The notes: generated by a model not told the origin, from the sequence alone. 64,000 nt of DNA from Neisseria sp. Marseille-Q6792 (GCF_943181435.1 NZ_OW969598.1:992001-1056000), one strand, 5' to 3'; shown: positions 38,856-52,239, counted from the stretch's first letter. A program made the numbers and translations.

Positions 38856-38972
38856 GGTGTTTGGCAGTGACCTACTTTCGCATGGAAGAACCACACTATC
38901 ATCGGCGCTGAGTCGTTTCACGGTCCTGTTCGGGATGGGAAGGCGTGGGACCAACTCGCTATGGCCGCCAAA
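38856..38972 (-). rRNA. rrf: 5S ribosomal RNA
   Basis: Minus strand begins TTTGGCGGCCATAGCGAG and ends GTCACTGCCAAACACC; the ends pair as the 5S helix I. Length about 117 nt. Confidence 0.95.
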
Positions 38973-39068
38973 CTTAAACTGTTACAAATCGGTAAAGCCT
39001 TAATCAATATATTCGGTAATGACTGAATCAGTCAGTAAGCTTTTATCTCTTGAAGTTCTTCAAATGAT

Positions 39069-41960
<2,892 letters not shown>

Positions 41961-42218
41961 CTATCATTTCAAGAACTTCTTTGACTTCGTTTACCTACCC
42001 GTTGACTAGGGAAGTAAACTTGAAATTCCTACTTTGATAAAGCTTACTGCTTTGTTGTGTCTTAATCCTGCCTTTTGTGTTTCAGGATTAAGTCGATACA
42101 ATCATCACCCAAATACTGTGTTTGTTTTCTTTTCTCTTGCGAGAGATTTTTACCCTTTGCAAAGGGTAAAAATCAAAACAAACTCATTGTCTTTGTTTGT
42201 TGATTTCGGCTTTCCAAT

Positions 42219-42231
42219 TTGTTAAAGATCG
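42219..42231 (-). promoter_or_regulatory. boxA antitermination site in the spacer
   Basis: CGATCTTTAACAA on the minus strand, in the 16S-23S spacer ahead of 23S; a NusB/NusE binding type motif. Confidence 0.6.
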
Positions 42232-42331
42232 ATGCGTCGTTATTTTACTCCGCAAATCAAAATAAGTTGCTATAAAATATAAAAGTACAAATAAAATAAA
42301 AGCAACTGGATTACTTTGATTTGCAAAGTTT

Positions 42332-42407
42332 TGGTGGAGGCAAACGGGATCGAACCGATGACCCCCTGCTTGCAAAGCAGGTGCTCTACCAACTGAGCTA
42401 TGCCCCC
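42332..42407 (-). tRNA. tRNA-Ala (anticodon TGC)
   Basis: Minus strand GGGGGCATAGCTCAGTTGG to TGCCTCCACCA. Anticodon TGC lies at 42372-42374 (complement) in loop CTTTGCAAG. CCA is encoded. Located in the 16S-23S spacer. Confidence 0.97.
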
Positions 42408-42412
42408 GTTAT

Positions 42413-42489
<77 letters not shown>

Positions 42490-42586
42490 GGATTCTCTTC
42501 TTAAGCGAACCTTGCCTTCACTCAAGCTTCTTCCGCATCTTTTCAGTTTACCGATAAGTGTGAATGCCTAAAGCCTCTTCTTTCTC

Positions 42587-44131
<1,545 letters not shown>

Positions 44132-44256
44132 ATCTCTAACTTTTTAACTTCTGGTCTGCTTCAAAGAAACCAACAGGACAATGTTCAAAACATTATCTTG
44201 TCTGTCTTTCAAACAGTGTGAGGCTCAAGGCACTCACACTTATCGGTAATCTGTTT

Positions 44257-44268
44257 TGTTAAAGAGCG
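44257..44268 (-). promoter_or_regulatory. boxA antitermination site in the rRNA leader
   Basis: CGCTCTTTAACA on the minus strand, matching the E. coli rRNA boxA TGCTCTTTAACA at 11 of 12 positions, about 125 bases before 16S. Confidence 0.8.
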
Positions 44269-44314
44269 TTTGAACTGCTTCATCACCGCCGTTTCGTCAG
44301 CAGCGAAGAAGCGA

Positions 44315-44343
44315 ACTATACGCTTGAAGACGTATACGGTCAA
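44315..44343 (-). promoter_or_regulatory. rRNA operon promoter
   Basis: TTGACC (44338-44343), exactly 17 bases, TATAGT (44315-44320) on the minus strand; the discriminator is G/C-containing (TCGCTTC), as expected for stringent control. Confidence 0.85.
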
Positions 44344-44474
44344 TACTTTCAGCGGGATTTTTTCGGGAAATGTTGTCATATCTCTGTCGGATAAGGTTTT
44401 TTATTTCTGCCAAATGCTGCACCACCCCCAATAATCCCTTCCTCCCCTCCTCTGACTGGTGCGCCTTTGTGAAT

Positions 44475-44507
44475 ATGCCGTCTGAAACTCGGGGATTCAG
44501 ACGGCAT
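44475..44507. terminator. DUS-hairpin between rRNA operon and coaBC
   Basis: Inverted uptake sequences (44475-44486, 44496-44507), no gene ending next to it. Confidence 0.65.
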
Positions 44508-44591
44508 TTTGTATCCAAAACGGTAACTAATGTATCCGTACTTTGTTATAGAATGGCTGCTGTTTTTCTTCGTAATTTAGAAATTGTCAAA

Positions 44592-45800
44592 ATGGGCAAA
44601 CATATTCTTTTAGGTGTAACAGGCAGTATTGCAGCGTATAAGTCTTGCGAGTTGGTGCGACTGCTGAAAAAACAGGGGCATTCGGTTACGGTGGTTATGA
44701 GCCGCTCGGCAACTGAATTTGTTTCTCCGCTGACTTTTCAGGCTTTGAGCGGCAATCCCGTTCTGACCGACACGCACGGCGGCAACGGTTCAAACGGCAT
44801 GGAACATATCAACTTAACCCGGAATGCGGATGTTTTTCTGATTGCGCCGGCAAGTATGAATACCGTGGCAAAAATCTGTAACGGCGTGGCAGATAACCTA
44901 CTGACCAATCTGGCAGCCGCACGGAAATGTCCTCTTGCCATCGCTCCCGCGATGAATGTGGAAATGTGGCTCAACCCTGCCAACCAACGGAATATCGCAC
45001 AACTGGTTTCAGACGGCATTACTGTCTATATGCCAGGCTCGGGTGAACAGGCTTGCGGAGAAAATGGTATGGGAAGGATGCCGGAGCCCGCAGAATTGCT
45101 GGACCTGCTTCCGGATTTATGGACACCGAAAATTTTAAAGGACAAGAAAATCTTGATTACCGCAGGTGCGACATTTGAAGCCATTGACCCTGTCAGGGGC
45201 ATCACAAATATTTCCAGCGGGAAAATGGGCGTGGCTTTGGCGCGGGCGTGCCGTGCAGCCGGTGCGGAAGTCAGCCTGATTTACGGGCAACTTCAAACCG
45301 AACTGCCTTTCGGTATATCCAATACGGTTCAAACCGTCAGCGCTGAAGATATGCATCGCGCAGTGCATCGTTTGATTGAAAAACAAGATGCTTTTATTTC
45401 TGTTGCCGCCGTCTCAGACTATAGGGTTAAAAACAGGAGTACTCAAAAATTCAAAAAAGATAAAAATGCCAATCCGTTATCTATCGAATTAGATGAAAAC
45501 CCTGATATTTTGGCGTCCATTGCCTCATTACCGAACCCTCCTTTCTGTATCGGTTTTGCCGCTGAAACGGAGAATGTATTGACATATGCACGAGAAAAAC
45601 GCATTAAGAAAAAAATACCAGTGATCGTTGCCAATGATGTTTCAATCGCTATGGGCAAACCGACCAACCGGATTACCATTATCGGGGACGACGGGGAACT
45701 GTCTTTTCCCGAAACAAGTAAAGATGAAGCGGCAATGCGGATTGTTGAAAGGCTTGCCGTATATTTGAACAAATACGGGACAGATGAGGGCAGCTACTAA
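44592..45800 (+). CDS. coaBC: Phosphopantothenoylcysteine decarboxylase / synthetase
   Basis: 402 aa bifunctional enzyme of coenzyme A biosynthesis. N-terminal flavin domain CoaC: GVTGSIAAYKS, HINLTRNADVFLIAPAS (His), and APAMNVEMW with the substrate clamp GSGEQACGENGMGRM. C-terminal CoaB: ITAGATFEAIDPVRGITNISSGKMG and the catalytic Lys near KKIPVIVANDV. Start MGKHILLG; the frame runs 74 codons upstream through an uptake hairpin and is not used. The stop overlaps the start of a toxin-cassette frame (see 45784). Confidence 0.95.
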   Translation: MGKHILLGVTGSIAAYKSCELVRLLKKQGHSVTVVMSRSATEFVSPLTFQALSGNPVLTDTHGGNGSNGMEHINLTRNADVFLIAPASMNTVAKICNGVADNLLTNLAAARKCPLAIAPAMNVEMWLNPANQRNIAQLVSDGITVYMPGSGEQACGENGMGRMPEPAELLDLLPDLWTPKILKDKKILITAGATFEAIDPVRGITNISSGKMGVALARACRAAGAEVSLIYGQLQTELPFGISNTVQTVSAEDMHRAVHRLIEKQDAFISVAAVSDYRVKNRSTQKFKKDKNANPLSIELDENPDILASIASLPNPPFCIGFAAETENVLTYAREKRIKKKIPVIVANDVSIAMGKPTNRITIIGDDGELSFPETSKDEAAMRIVERLAVYLNKYGTDEGSY

Positions 45801-45945
45801 AGATTTATGGAAAACTATTGAACGTGAACAAGTGCTCAAAAATCAATTTACTTCCGAATTCTTCACTAACACTTGGTCAACAGTTAGAAAGATATTTGAA
45901 CAATGTTCTGAAAGCAACAAACCCAGAAAAGGCGCCGAATTATAA
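45784..45945 (+). pseudogene. Toxin-cassette fragment (pre-nuclease part)
   Basis: Frame reads RAATKDLWKTIEREQVLKNQ then FTSE, after which it becomes unlike any toxin until the TAA at 45943-45945. The first 24 residues fit the segment that normally precedes the WHH nuclease core (LWK-x-I...L-x-x-QF-x-x-EQ). The matching continuation (NEQITKIKAG..GYTWHHN) lies 520 bases on, at 46376. Overlaps the coaBC 3' end by 17 bases. Confidence 0.5.
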
Positions 45946-46027
45946 AGAAATACCGAAAAAGGATGATGGAACTCACTCTGGAATTGTAAATAGAACCACA
46001 AAACCCATGTTCACAGGAGGGAAATAA
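45818..46027 (+). pseudogene. C-terminal toxin fragment, unknown family
   Basis: The frame from about 45850 to the TAA at 46025-46027 reads NSSLTLGQQLERYLNNVLKA and ends GIVNRTTKPMFTGGK. It is polar, has no start of its own, and is followed with no gap by a small gene with a strong SD placed inside it (AGGAGG). This is the layout of a toxin tail plus immunity gene. Toxin activity not identified. Confidence 0.45.
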
Positions 46028-46375
46028 TTGAGAAAATTTTTTGTCACTGCAGCAATAATTATATTTACTATATTATTTAATAAATATGATCAACAGAATT
46101 GCATGAAAAAAATAATTTTTATAAATAATAGAGTTCACTTGTTTAAAACTCAGAAAGGAAGATACCCATCTAATTTAAGCGAGATTAATATTTATCCACA
46201 TGAAATTTTAGGATGTAATTTTTTTAGCTATAACGTGCCTGGCTGGGGGAATTGTAATTACATATCGTATAACCACGGACACTATATTTTAAGTATAGAT
46301 AGTGTTTTCAATGGTTGTTTAACAGAGTCTGAAGACGAGTCTATTTATTTAAACTCAGGGAGATATGATTTCTAA
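46028..46375 (+). CDS. Small membrane-anchored protein, putative immunity protein
   Basis: 115 aa, AT-rich (about 29% GC), unlike the surrounding genes. The N-terminal hydrophobic helix (FFVTAAIIIFTILF) may be an anchor or signal; the rest has several Cys and aromatic residues (GCNFFSYNVPGWGNCNYISY). Start TTG at 46028, directly after the preceding stop, with SD AGGAGG 8 bases before it. Adjacent to a toxin tail, hence the immunity guess; family not recognised. Confidence 0.55.
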   Translation: MRKFFVTAAIIIFTILFNKYDQQNCMKKIIFINNRVHLFKTQKGRYPSNLSEINIYPHEILGCNFFSYNVPGWGNCNYISYNHGHYILSIDSVFNGCLTESEDESIYLNSGRYDF

Positions 46376-46540
46376 AAGAATGAACAAATAACGAAGATTA
46401 AAGCAGGAAATGAAAAAATTCCTGGTTATACATGGCATCATAATGCACAAAGCTCTCCTAATAATATGCAGTTAATTCCTAATAGTATTCATAACGCTGT
46501 TAGGCATACCGGTCAAAAATCGTTAAAAAAAGATCAGTGA
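46376..46540 (+). pseudogene. WHH/HNH nuclease toxin C-terminal fragment
   Basis: 54 codons without a start: NEQITKIKAGNEKIPGYTWHH, then NAQSSPNNMQLIPNSIHNAV and RHTGQKSLKKDQ. GYTWHHN...MQLIP..IH...HTG is the core of the WHH class of HNH/Endo VII nucleases used as polymorphic (CDI/Maf/TpsA) toxins. The 5' part of the gene is missing or displaced to 45784. The stop overlaps a GTG of the next gene (GTGA), as in coupled toxin-immunity pairs. Confidence 0.75.
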
Positions 46541-46542
46541 AC

Positions 46543-47019
46543 ATGGAAAAACTATCAATATCATCAGGTGAGGGATTGGTTCTAATAAGAACAATTCAAC
46601 AATTTGCTGAAGATATAGGGGTTGTTTTTCCTGTTTCATATGTATCACTTCTTAGCAAACATGATCATTTATACCCTAAAGAAAATATTTTCAATTTTGT
46701 CAATCAATACGGTGAAAATGATGAAAGAGACATTTCATTTTTAGGGTATAAGCAAAATTTAGGCTATGAAGATATTTATAGCTATTCATGTATTGATGAT
46801 GAATATGGGTATGCAAAAAAAGTGATTGCTTTTGGGATTTCAGCTAATGGCGATTATATCTGTTTTGATTACAGAAAATGCAATGAAAATCCATGTATCA
46901 TTCTGATGTATCATGATGATTTTTATGAAGATGAGAATGGAGATACGAAAATGGTAACTAGCCATATTGCAGATAGTTTTGATGCCTTTTTGGATATGCT
47001 GTATGAACTTTCAGATTAA
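46543..47019 (+). CDS. SUKH (SMI1/KNR4) family immunity protein
   Basis: 158 aa, AT-rich. It has the SUKH layout: N-terminal helix (FAEDIGVVFPVSYVSLLSKH), central strands (VIAFGISANGDYICFDYR, PCIILMYHDD) and a final helix (IADSFDAFLDMLYEL). SUKH proteins are the typical immunity partners of WHH nucleases, which matches the fragment directly upstream. ATG at 46543 is used; GTG at 46537 overlapping the toxin stop is an alternative. It appears intact and could protect against an incoming toxin. Confidence 0.82.
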   Translation: MEKLSISSGEGLVLIRTIQQFAEDIGVVFPVSYVSLLSKHDHLYPKENIFNFVNQYGENDERDISFLGYKQNLGYEDIYSYSCIDDEYGYAKKVIAFGISANGDYICFDYRKCNENPCIILMYHDDFYEDENGDTKMVTSHIADSFDAFLDMLYELSD

Positions 47020-47158
47020 GTGTGTAAGTTGAGTTGAAAACCCAACTAAATTAAAAAGATCGTCTGAAATCAGCAAGCCGTAGTCCATATGAAACCTAAA
47101 CTCAACAGGTAGGATGTGTGCGAAACGCACGTATGCGGCTCTCAAGGTTTGAGCAAAG

Positions 47159-47198
47159 AGGCCGTCTGAAACAATAAATACGGTTTCAGACGACCTTT
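47159..47198. repeat. Inverted uptake sequences of the AG-DUS dialect
   Basis: AGGCCGTCTGAAAC and an inverted AGGTCGTCTGAAAC form a hairpin with 10-base loop. The prefixes AGGC and AGGT differ from the AT-DUS used elsewhere in the window and match dialects of commensal Neisseria. Confidence 0.7.
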
Positions 47199-47218
47199 CT
47201 TTCAACAAGTAGCTACAG

Positions 47219-47363
47219 CAATCAGACAAAAGCAGCCTACCACCACACCCATATCAGCAGCACGACCGGCAAAACGATTATCCGAAGCGGCGGAGATACC
47301 ACCCTCAAAGGTGCGCAGCTTATCGTCAAAAGCATACAGGCAGATAAGCAATTGAACGGATAA
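47219..47363 (+). pseudogene. Filamentous haemagglutinin (TpsA-like) fragment
   Basis: One open stretch reads NQTKAAYHHTHISSTTGKTI, then IRSGGDTTLKGAQLIVKSIQ and ADKQLNG, then TAA. The STTGKTIIRSGGDTTLKGA motif is the repeated beta-helix unit of neisserial haemagglutinin/CDI exoproteins. It lacks both ends and is a relic lying 200 bases after the SUKH gene on the same strand. Confidence 0.75.
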
Positions 47364-47368
47364 ACCAT

Positions 47369-47406
47369 AAAACGGGTTGCCTGTTAATCAAAAGGCAACC
47401 CGTTTT
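47369..47406. terminator. Bidirectional terminator at the spoT end
   Basis: 14-bp stem AAAACGGGTTGCCT / AGGCAACCCGTTTT with a 10-base loop. Confidence 0.88.
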
Positions 47407-47413
47407 ACCTGCT

Positions 47414-49591
47414 TCAACTTCTGATGACTTTGCGGATATATGGAATACTATGCAGATTTTGAATAATCTGATTCAATTGATCCAAATTCTTGACTTTCAA
47501 TAAGAATTTGAATTCGACAAAACCTTCCGTTCCCGACTGGGATTTAGACGGTGTTTCGACCGACTCGATGTCTGCACCGGAATCGGAAATCGCTTGCGCC
47601 ATTAATGCCAACAGGCCGTGGCTGTCTTCCGATTGGACTTGAAGCCCGACACGGTAGTTCTGCCCGTTCATATTTTCCCAGTCTGCATCCAGCTGCTGTT
47701 CGGGATCGGACTTCAACAACGTCGGGCAGGTATCCCTATGGATAATCATGCCTTTTCCCTTAACCAACAGCAAACGGATGGAATCGCCGGGAACAGGGTG
47801 GCAGCACTCTGCAAAATGAATATTCCCGCTTTCCTGCCCATCGACTTTAATGGAACTGAGCCTGACCTCGCTGCCGAAATGCTCCCCTGCCAACTCGGCA
47901 ATATGCATGGCAACATAAACGGGCAGGGTATGGCCCATACCGACGTTATACAATACTTCTTCAAATGAAGTCTGTTTGTCGTTGAGATCGGCAAGGTATT
48001 TTTCTTTGATGCCGTCTGAAAGCAGGACATCTTTGGGCAGCAAACTGGACAGGGCTTTTTGTAAGAGGCTCTCTCCCAAAACGACCGCATCGTGCCGGTT
48101 AAGGTTTTTAATATATTGGCGTATGGCACTGCGCGCCCTGCCTGACACGGCGAAATTCAACCATGCAGGATTTGGTTTAGCATGTTCGGATGTAATAATT
48201 TCGACGGAATCGCCGGTTTTGAGCTTCGTACGCAACGGCATCATGATATTGTTGATACGTGCGGCAACGGTTTTGTGCCCGATATCGGTATGCACCGCAT
48301 AAGCAAAATCGATAGGTGTTGCACCCTTGGGCAATGTTAGGATTTTTCCTTTTGGCGTAAGGATATAGATTTCGTTTGGAAACAAATCTACCTTGACGTG
48401 TTCGAGAAACTCAATGGCATTGGCACTGCTTGCCTGCAAGTCTAAAATGTTTTTCAACCATTGATTGGTGTGCAGCACTGCCTGATCGACCGTTTTGGAA
48501 TCTGATTTATAGCTCCAATGTCCGGCGATTCCACCTTCGGCAACAGCATCCATTTCCCTGGTACGTATCTGCACTTCAACCGGCAAACCGTAAGGCCCGA
48601 CCAAAGTAGTATGCAAGCTTTGATAACCGTTGCTTTTCGGAATAGCGATGTAGTCTTTAAACCGTCCGGGCTTGGGCTGATAGAGATTGTGCAATGCTCC
48701 GAGCGCAGCATAACATGCAGGAATACTGTTAACGATGACACGAAAACCGTAAATATCCATAACTTCGGAGAAATGCAGTTTTTTTTCTAACATTTTCCGA
48801 TAGATGCCGTACAGGTTCTTTTCCCGACCCTTGATTTTGGCTTCTATGTTCGCCCCTACCAAACGCTGGCTGAACGCACGCAAAATCTTTCCAACAACAT
48901 CCTGCCTGTTTTTCCGACTCTTATCCATCGCCTTTTTCATGGTTTCATAGCGATTGGGATGGAGATTCTGGAAAGATAAATCCTGAAGCTCTTGATATGC
49001 ATTATTCAAACCTATACGGTTGGCAATTTGCGCATAGATTTCAAGGGTTTCTTTTGCAATACGGCGACGCTTGTCCGGACGCATCGAACCGAGTGTCCGC
49101 ATATTATGCAGACGGTCGGCAAGTTTAACGACAATCACGCGTACATCTTTGGTCATTGCCAAAATCAGTTTGCGGAAACTCTCCGCCTGATGCTCTGCAT
49201 GATCTTCAAATTTGAGTTTTTCAAGCTTGGACAGACCGTCCACCATTTCGGCAATCGTATTACCGAATCTTGCTGCCATCTCCTCTTTCGTAACGCCTGT
49301 ATCTTCCAGCACATCGTGCATTACACCCGCACAAAGACCCTGTACGTCCATATGCCAAACCGCAAGCTGTGTCGCAACAGCAATCGGATGCGTAATGTAT
49401 GGTTCGCCACTTTTCCGGGTTTGTCCGTCATGAGCGTGAAATGCATAGGCAACGGCCTTTTCGAGCTCAACCTGTTCTTCAGGCTTGAGATAGGAAGCGG
49501 TACGGAAAAGCAGGGTACGTGCTTCGGCAGTTAAATAGTCGTAAGGTGCGGTGGGTTGTGGGACAGGCATTTCAGACGGCTTTCGGAACAT
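47414..49591 (-). CDS. spoT: Bifunctional (p)ppGpp synthetase/hydrolase
   Basis: 725 aa. The N-terminal HD hydrolase domain is intact (AYAFHAHDGQTRKSGEPYITH, MHDVLEDT, KLADRLHNMRTL), as is the synthetase domain (KGREKNLYGIYRKM, DIYGFRVIVNS, YIAIPKSNGYQSLHTT). TGS (ITPKGKILTLPKGATPIDFAY) and C-terminal ACT domains follow. The intact HD site means SpoT type rather than RelA. Last gene of gmk-rpoZ-spoT. The start has no clear SD and lies beside an uptake sequence; a second ATG is 7 codons in. Confidence 0.95.
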   Translation of the reverse strand: MFRKPSEMPVPQPTAPYDYLTAEARTLLFRTASYLKPEEQVELEKAVAYAFHAHDGQTRKSGEPYITHPIAVATQLAVWHMDVQGLCAGVMHDVLEDTGVTKEEMAARFGNTIAEMVDGLSKLEKLKFEDHAEHQAESFRKLILAMTKDVRVIVVKLADRLHNMRTLGSMRPDKRRRIAKETLEIYAQIANRIGLNNAYQELQDLSFQNLHPNRYETMKKAMDKSRKNRQDVVGKILRAFSQRLVGANIEAKIKGREKNLYGIYRKMLEKKLHFSEVMDIYGFRVIVNSIPACYAALGALHNLYQPKPGRFKDYIAIPKSNGYQSLHTTLVGPYGLPVEVQIRTREMDAVAEGGIAGHWSYKSDSKTVDQAVLHTNQWLKNILDLQASSANAIEFLEHVKVDLFPNEIYILTPKGKILTLPKGATPIDFAYAVHTDIGHKTVAARINNIMMPLRTKLKTGDSVEIITSEHAKPNPAWLNFAVSGRARSAIRQYIKNLNRHDAVVLGESLLQKALSSLLPKDVLLSDGIKEKYLADLNDKQTSFEEVLYNVGMGHTLPVYVAMHIAELAGEHFGSEVRLSSIKVDGQESGNIHFAECCHPVPGDSIRLLLVKGKGMIIHRDTCPTLLKSDPEQQLDADWENMNGQNYRVGLQVQSEDSHGLLALMAQAISDSGADIESVETPSKSQSGTEGFVEFKFLLKVKNLDQLNQIIQNLHSIPYIRKVIRS

Positions 49592-49662
49592 ATTTTATTT
49601 TTCGTTTCAAACCGTCGGACTGCACGGCGGCAGAATGTGCCGACGTGCGTTTCCGGCAGAAT

Positions 49663-49869
49663 TTATTTATTGCGCGTCAACAGCTCCGTACCGATATGCC
49701 CGGCGGCGATTTCCCTTAAGGCGGTAACGGTCGGTTTGTTATTGCGGACATCGTCCACAAGCGGCGTGTTGCCGTTCTCAAGCTGGCGGGCGCGGCGGGC
49801 CGCTACCAATGTCAGGTCAAAATGGTTGGAAATTTTTCCGGTACAGTCTTCGGTGGTAATACGTGCCAT
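49663..49869 (-). CDS. rpoZ: RNA polymerase omega subunit
   Basis: 68 aa. [20 protein letters not shown] and [10 protein letters not shown] are diagnostic. It assists beta' folding and forms part of the ppGpp site on RNA polymerase, which fits its place between gmk and spoT. SD GAAAG precedes the ATG. Confidence 0.96.
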
Positions 49870-49927
49870 ATTATTTGCTTTCTTTCAAAAATATTTAAAT
49901 TGGGAAACCGAGTATTTTCGCGGTTTT

Positions 49928-50545
49928 TTAGGAATTTTCCAACAAATCTGCAATAAATCCCAGTTGCCGCGACCTTTTCAGACGGCAGGCATTCACAATA
50001 TGGAGCAAATCCTCCTCCGCCCGCGCCAAGTCGTCATTGACCACGACAAAGTCGAACAATACAGACTGTTCGATTTCATGCCTTGCCTTCGACAGCCTCC
50101 TTTGGATAACTTCCCGACTGTCCGTCCCGCGTCCGTTGAGGCGCGCGGCAAGTACGTCGAAAGAAGGCGGCAGGATAAAGATGCCGACGGCTTCCGGCAG
50201 CGCGTCGCGAACCTGCGCCGCGCCCTGAACGTCGATTTCCAAAATCACGTCATAGCCTGCCGCCGCCAACGCATTCACGCCCTCCGCGCTTGTGCCGTAA
50301 TAGTTGCCGAATACGTCTGCGTATTCCAAAAAAGCTTCCTGCGCGATAAGCGACTCAAACTCTTCTTTGGAAACAAAGTGATAATGTACGCCGTTTGCTT
50401 CGCCTTCACGCGGCGGGCGCGTCGTGTGCGACACGGAAACGCGCAAACCGTTATGGTTTGCCAACAGCCGCGACACCAGCGTGGTTTTGCCCGTGCCGGA
50501 AGCGGCCGAAATGATAAAGATGTTGCCTTTTCGATAAGCGGACAT
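49928..50545 (-). CDS. gmk: Guanylate kinase
   Basis: 205 aa; converts GMP to GDP. P loop IISAASGTGKTTLVSRLL, GMP-binding SHTTRPPREGEANGVHYHFV and the lid region RLNGRGTDSREVIQRRL are present. First gene of the cluster; 58 bases before rpoZ. Confidence 0.97.
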   Translation of the reverse strand: MSAYRKGNIFIISAASGTGKTTLVSRLLANHNGLRVSVSHTTRPPREGEANGVHYHFVSKEEFESLIAQEAFLEYADVFGNYYGTSAEGVNALAAAGYDVILEIDVQGAAQVRDALPEAVGIFILPPSFDVLAARLNGRGTDSREVIQRRLSKARHEIEQSVLFDFVVVNDDLARAEEDLLHIVNACRLKRSRQLGFIADLLENS

Positions 50546-50705
50546 ATTTTTTACCTGTATATTTTCCAGCCGATTGTATCACAACGGACACTCGGTTTCC
50601 TATTTGCCGATGCCCATATTTTGCCGCTATTGTTTTGATTGATTTGGCAAGCGGCAGGCTGACGGCTACAATATGGCGTTAAAAACATCAAACATGGAAC
50701 ACACA

Positions 50706-51272
50706 ATGCTGGTTCATCCCGAAGCTATGAGTGTCGGCGCGCTTGCCGACAAAATCCGCAAAATCGAAAACTGGCCGCAAAAAGGCATCTTATTCCACGA
50801 CATCACGCCCGTCCTGCAAAGTGCGGAATACTTCCGCCTTTTGGTTGATTTGCTGGTTTACCGCTATATGGATCAGAAAATCGACATCGTTGCCGGCTTG
50901 GACGCACGCGGCTTCATTATCGGCGCGGCACTCGCCTACCAGCTCAACGTCGGTTTCGTACCCATCCGCAAAAAAGGCAAGCTGCCTTTTGAAACCGTAT
51001 CGCAAAGCTACGCGCTCGAATACGGGGAAGCTGCGGTGGAAATCCACACCGATGCCGTCAAACCCGGTTCGCGCGTGCTGCTGGTCGATGATTTGGTTGC
51101 CACGGGCGGCACAATGCTTGCCGGACTGGAGCTGATCCGCAAACTCGGCGGGGAAATTGTCGAAGCCGCCGCCATTTTGGAATTTACCGACCTTCAAGGC
51201 GGCAAGAATATCCGTGCAAGCGGCGCGCCCTTATTTACCCTGCTTCAAAACGAAGGCTGCATGAAGGGCTGA
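50706..51272 (+). CDS. apt: Adenine phosphoribosyltransferase
   Basis: 188 aa purine salvage enzyme. The PRPP motif [17 protein letters not shown] and the N-terminal [15 protein letters not shown] are seen. Start MLVHPEAM chosen from the family; 11 more codons are open upstream ([11 protein letters not shown]). Divergent from gmk. Confidence 0.96.
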
Positions 51273-51317
51273 AAACCGACCCTGCCGTCTGAAACCGGCA
51301 GGGTTGTTATGATGCGT

Positions 51318-52106
51318 TCAAATCACGCCCAAATCTTGCAAGCCCCTCAACACGCCGTCTTCATCAACGCCGGGGCAAACATATTTCGCCGCTTCTTTCG
51401 CTGCCTGTTCCCCGTTACCCATTGCCACGCCGAATCCGACTTCTGAAAGCATTTCCACATCGTTCAAACCATCGCCGAACGCCATCACGTCTGCCATTTC
51501 CAAACCCAATGCGCGCACCACGCTTCTGATGCCGTCTGTTTTCGACGCGCCCGCAGGCAGCAGATCGACCGCTTCCTCGTGCCAGCGCACCGTTTTCAAG
51601 CCTTCCCGTTCCACAATATCCGACCAGAGCGGCATTTCGTTTTCCTCCGCAAACACCAGCATCTGATACACCGGTTTGCTTGAGAAATAATCCTTATCGG
51701 CAAAAAAATCGCTGGCGATATGCTGCAAGGCGCGGCACACGCATTCCGACAGCGCGGACACCGCAATCCCCTCTCTGCCGACAAACGCATAATCCATGCC
51801 CAAGCCATCCAAATGCGCGCAAACCCTGCCCATCAAACCGGCATCCATCGGTACTTCGCGCACAGTTTTACCGTGCAGCAGCGCAAACTGCCCGTTTATC
51901 GTTACCACGGCATCCATTCCCGTTTCCGCCATCATGTCCCTGACCTTTTCAGGAATCGTCGCCAAAGACCGCCCCGTTGCCAACGCCGTCAATATGCCTT
52001 TGCCGCGCAAAGCCGCCACCGCCGTTTTCACGGAAGGACGCAAGGTATCCGTATATTTTCGGTATAGCGTATCGTCAATGTCGAAAAACACGATTTTGGT
52101 ATTCAT
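51318..52106 (-). CDS. Cof-type HAD phosphatase
   Basis: 262 aa. Motif I FFDIDDTLYRK, motif II ATGRS, Lys in SKTDGIRSV and motif IV FGDGLNDVEML define a type IIB HAD hydrolase of sugar phosphates or phosphorylated cofactors; the substrate is unknown. Double ATG at the start; the second (52106) is better spaced from SD GAGAGA. It converges with apt. Confidence 0.88.
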   Translation of the reverse strand: MNTKIVFFDIDDTLYRKYTDTLRPSVKTAVAALRGKGILTALATGRSLATIPEKVRDMMAETGMDAVVTINGQFALLHGKTVREVPMDAGLMGRVCAHLDGLGMDYAFVGREGIAVSALSECVCRALQHIASDFFADKDYFSSKPVYQMLVFAEENEMPLWSDIVEREGLKTVRWHEEAVDLLPAGASKTDGIRSVVRALGLEMADVMAFGDGLNDVEMLSEVGFGVAMGNGEQAAKEAAKYVCPGVDEDGVLRGLQDLGVI

Positions 52107-52239
52107 CATATTCTCTCTCGCACTCAAACTGCCGCATTGTATCCCAAGCAGGCAAATACTTGATAAATCCTTATAAATTTCCCGTCAAAATTGACCGCGA
52201 ACACGAAAAGGCGGATAATCCGCCCATCTTCAAACACCC

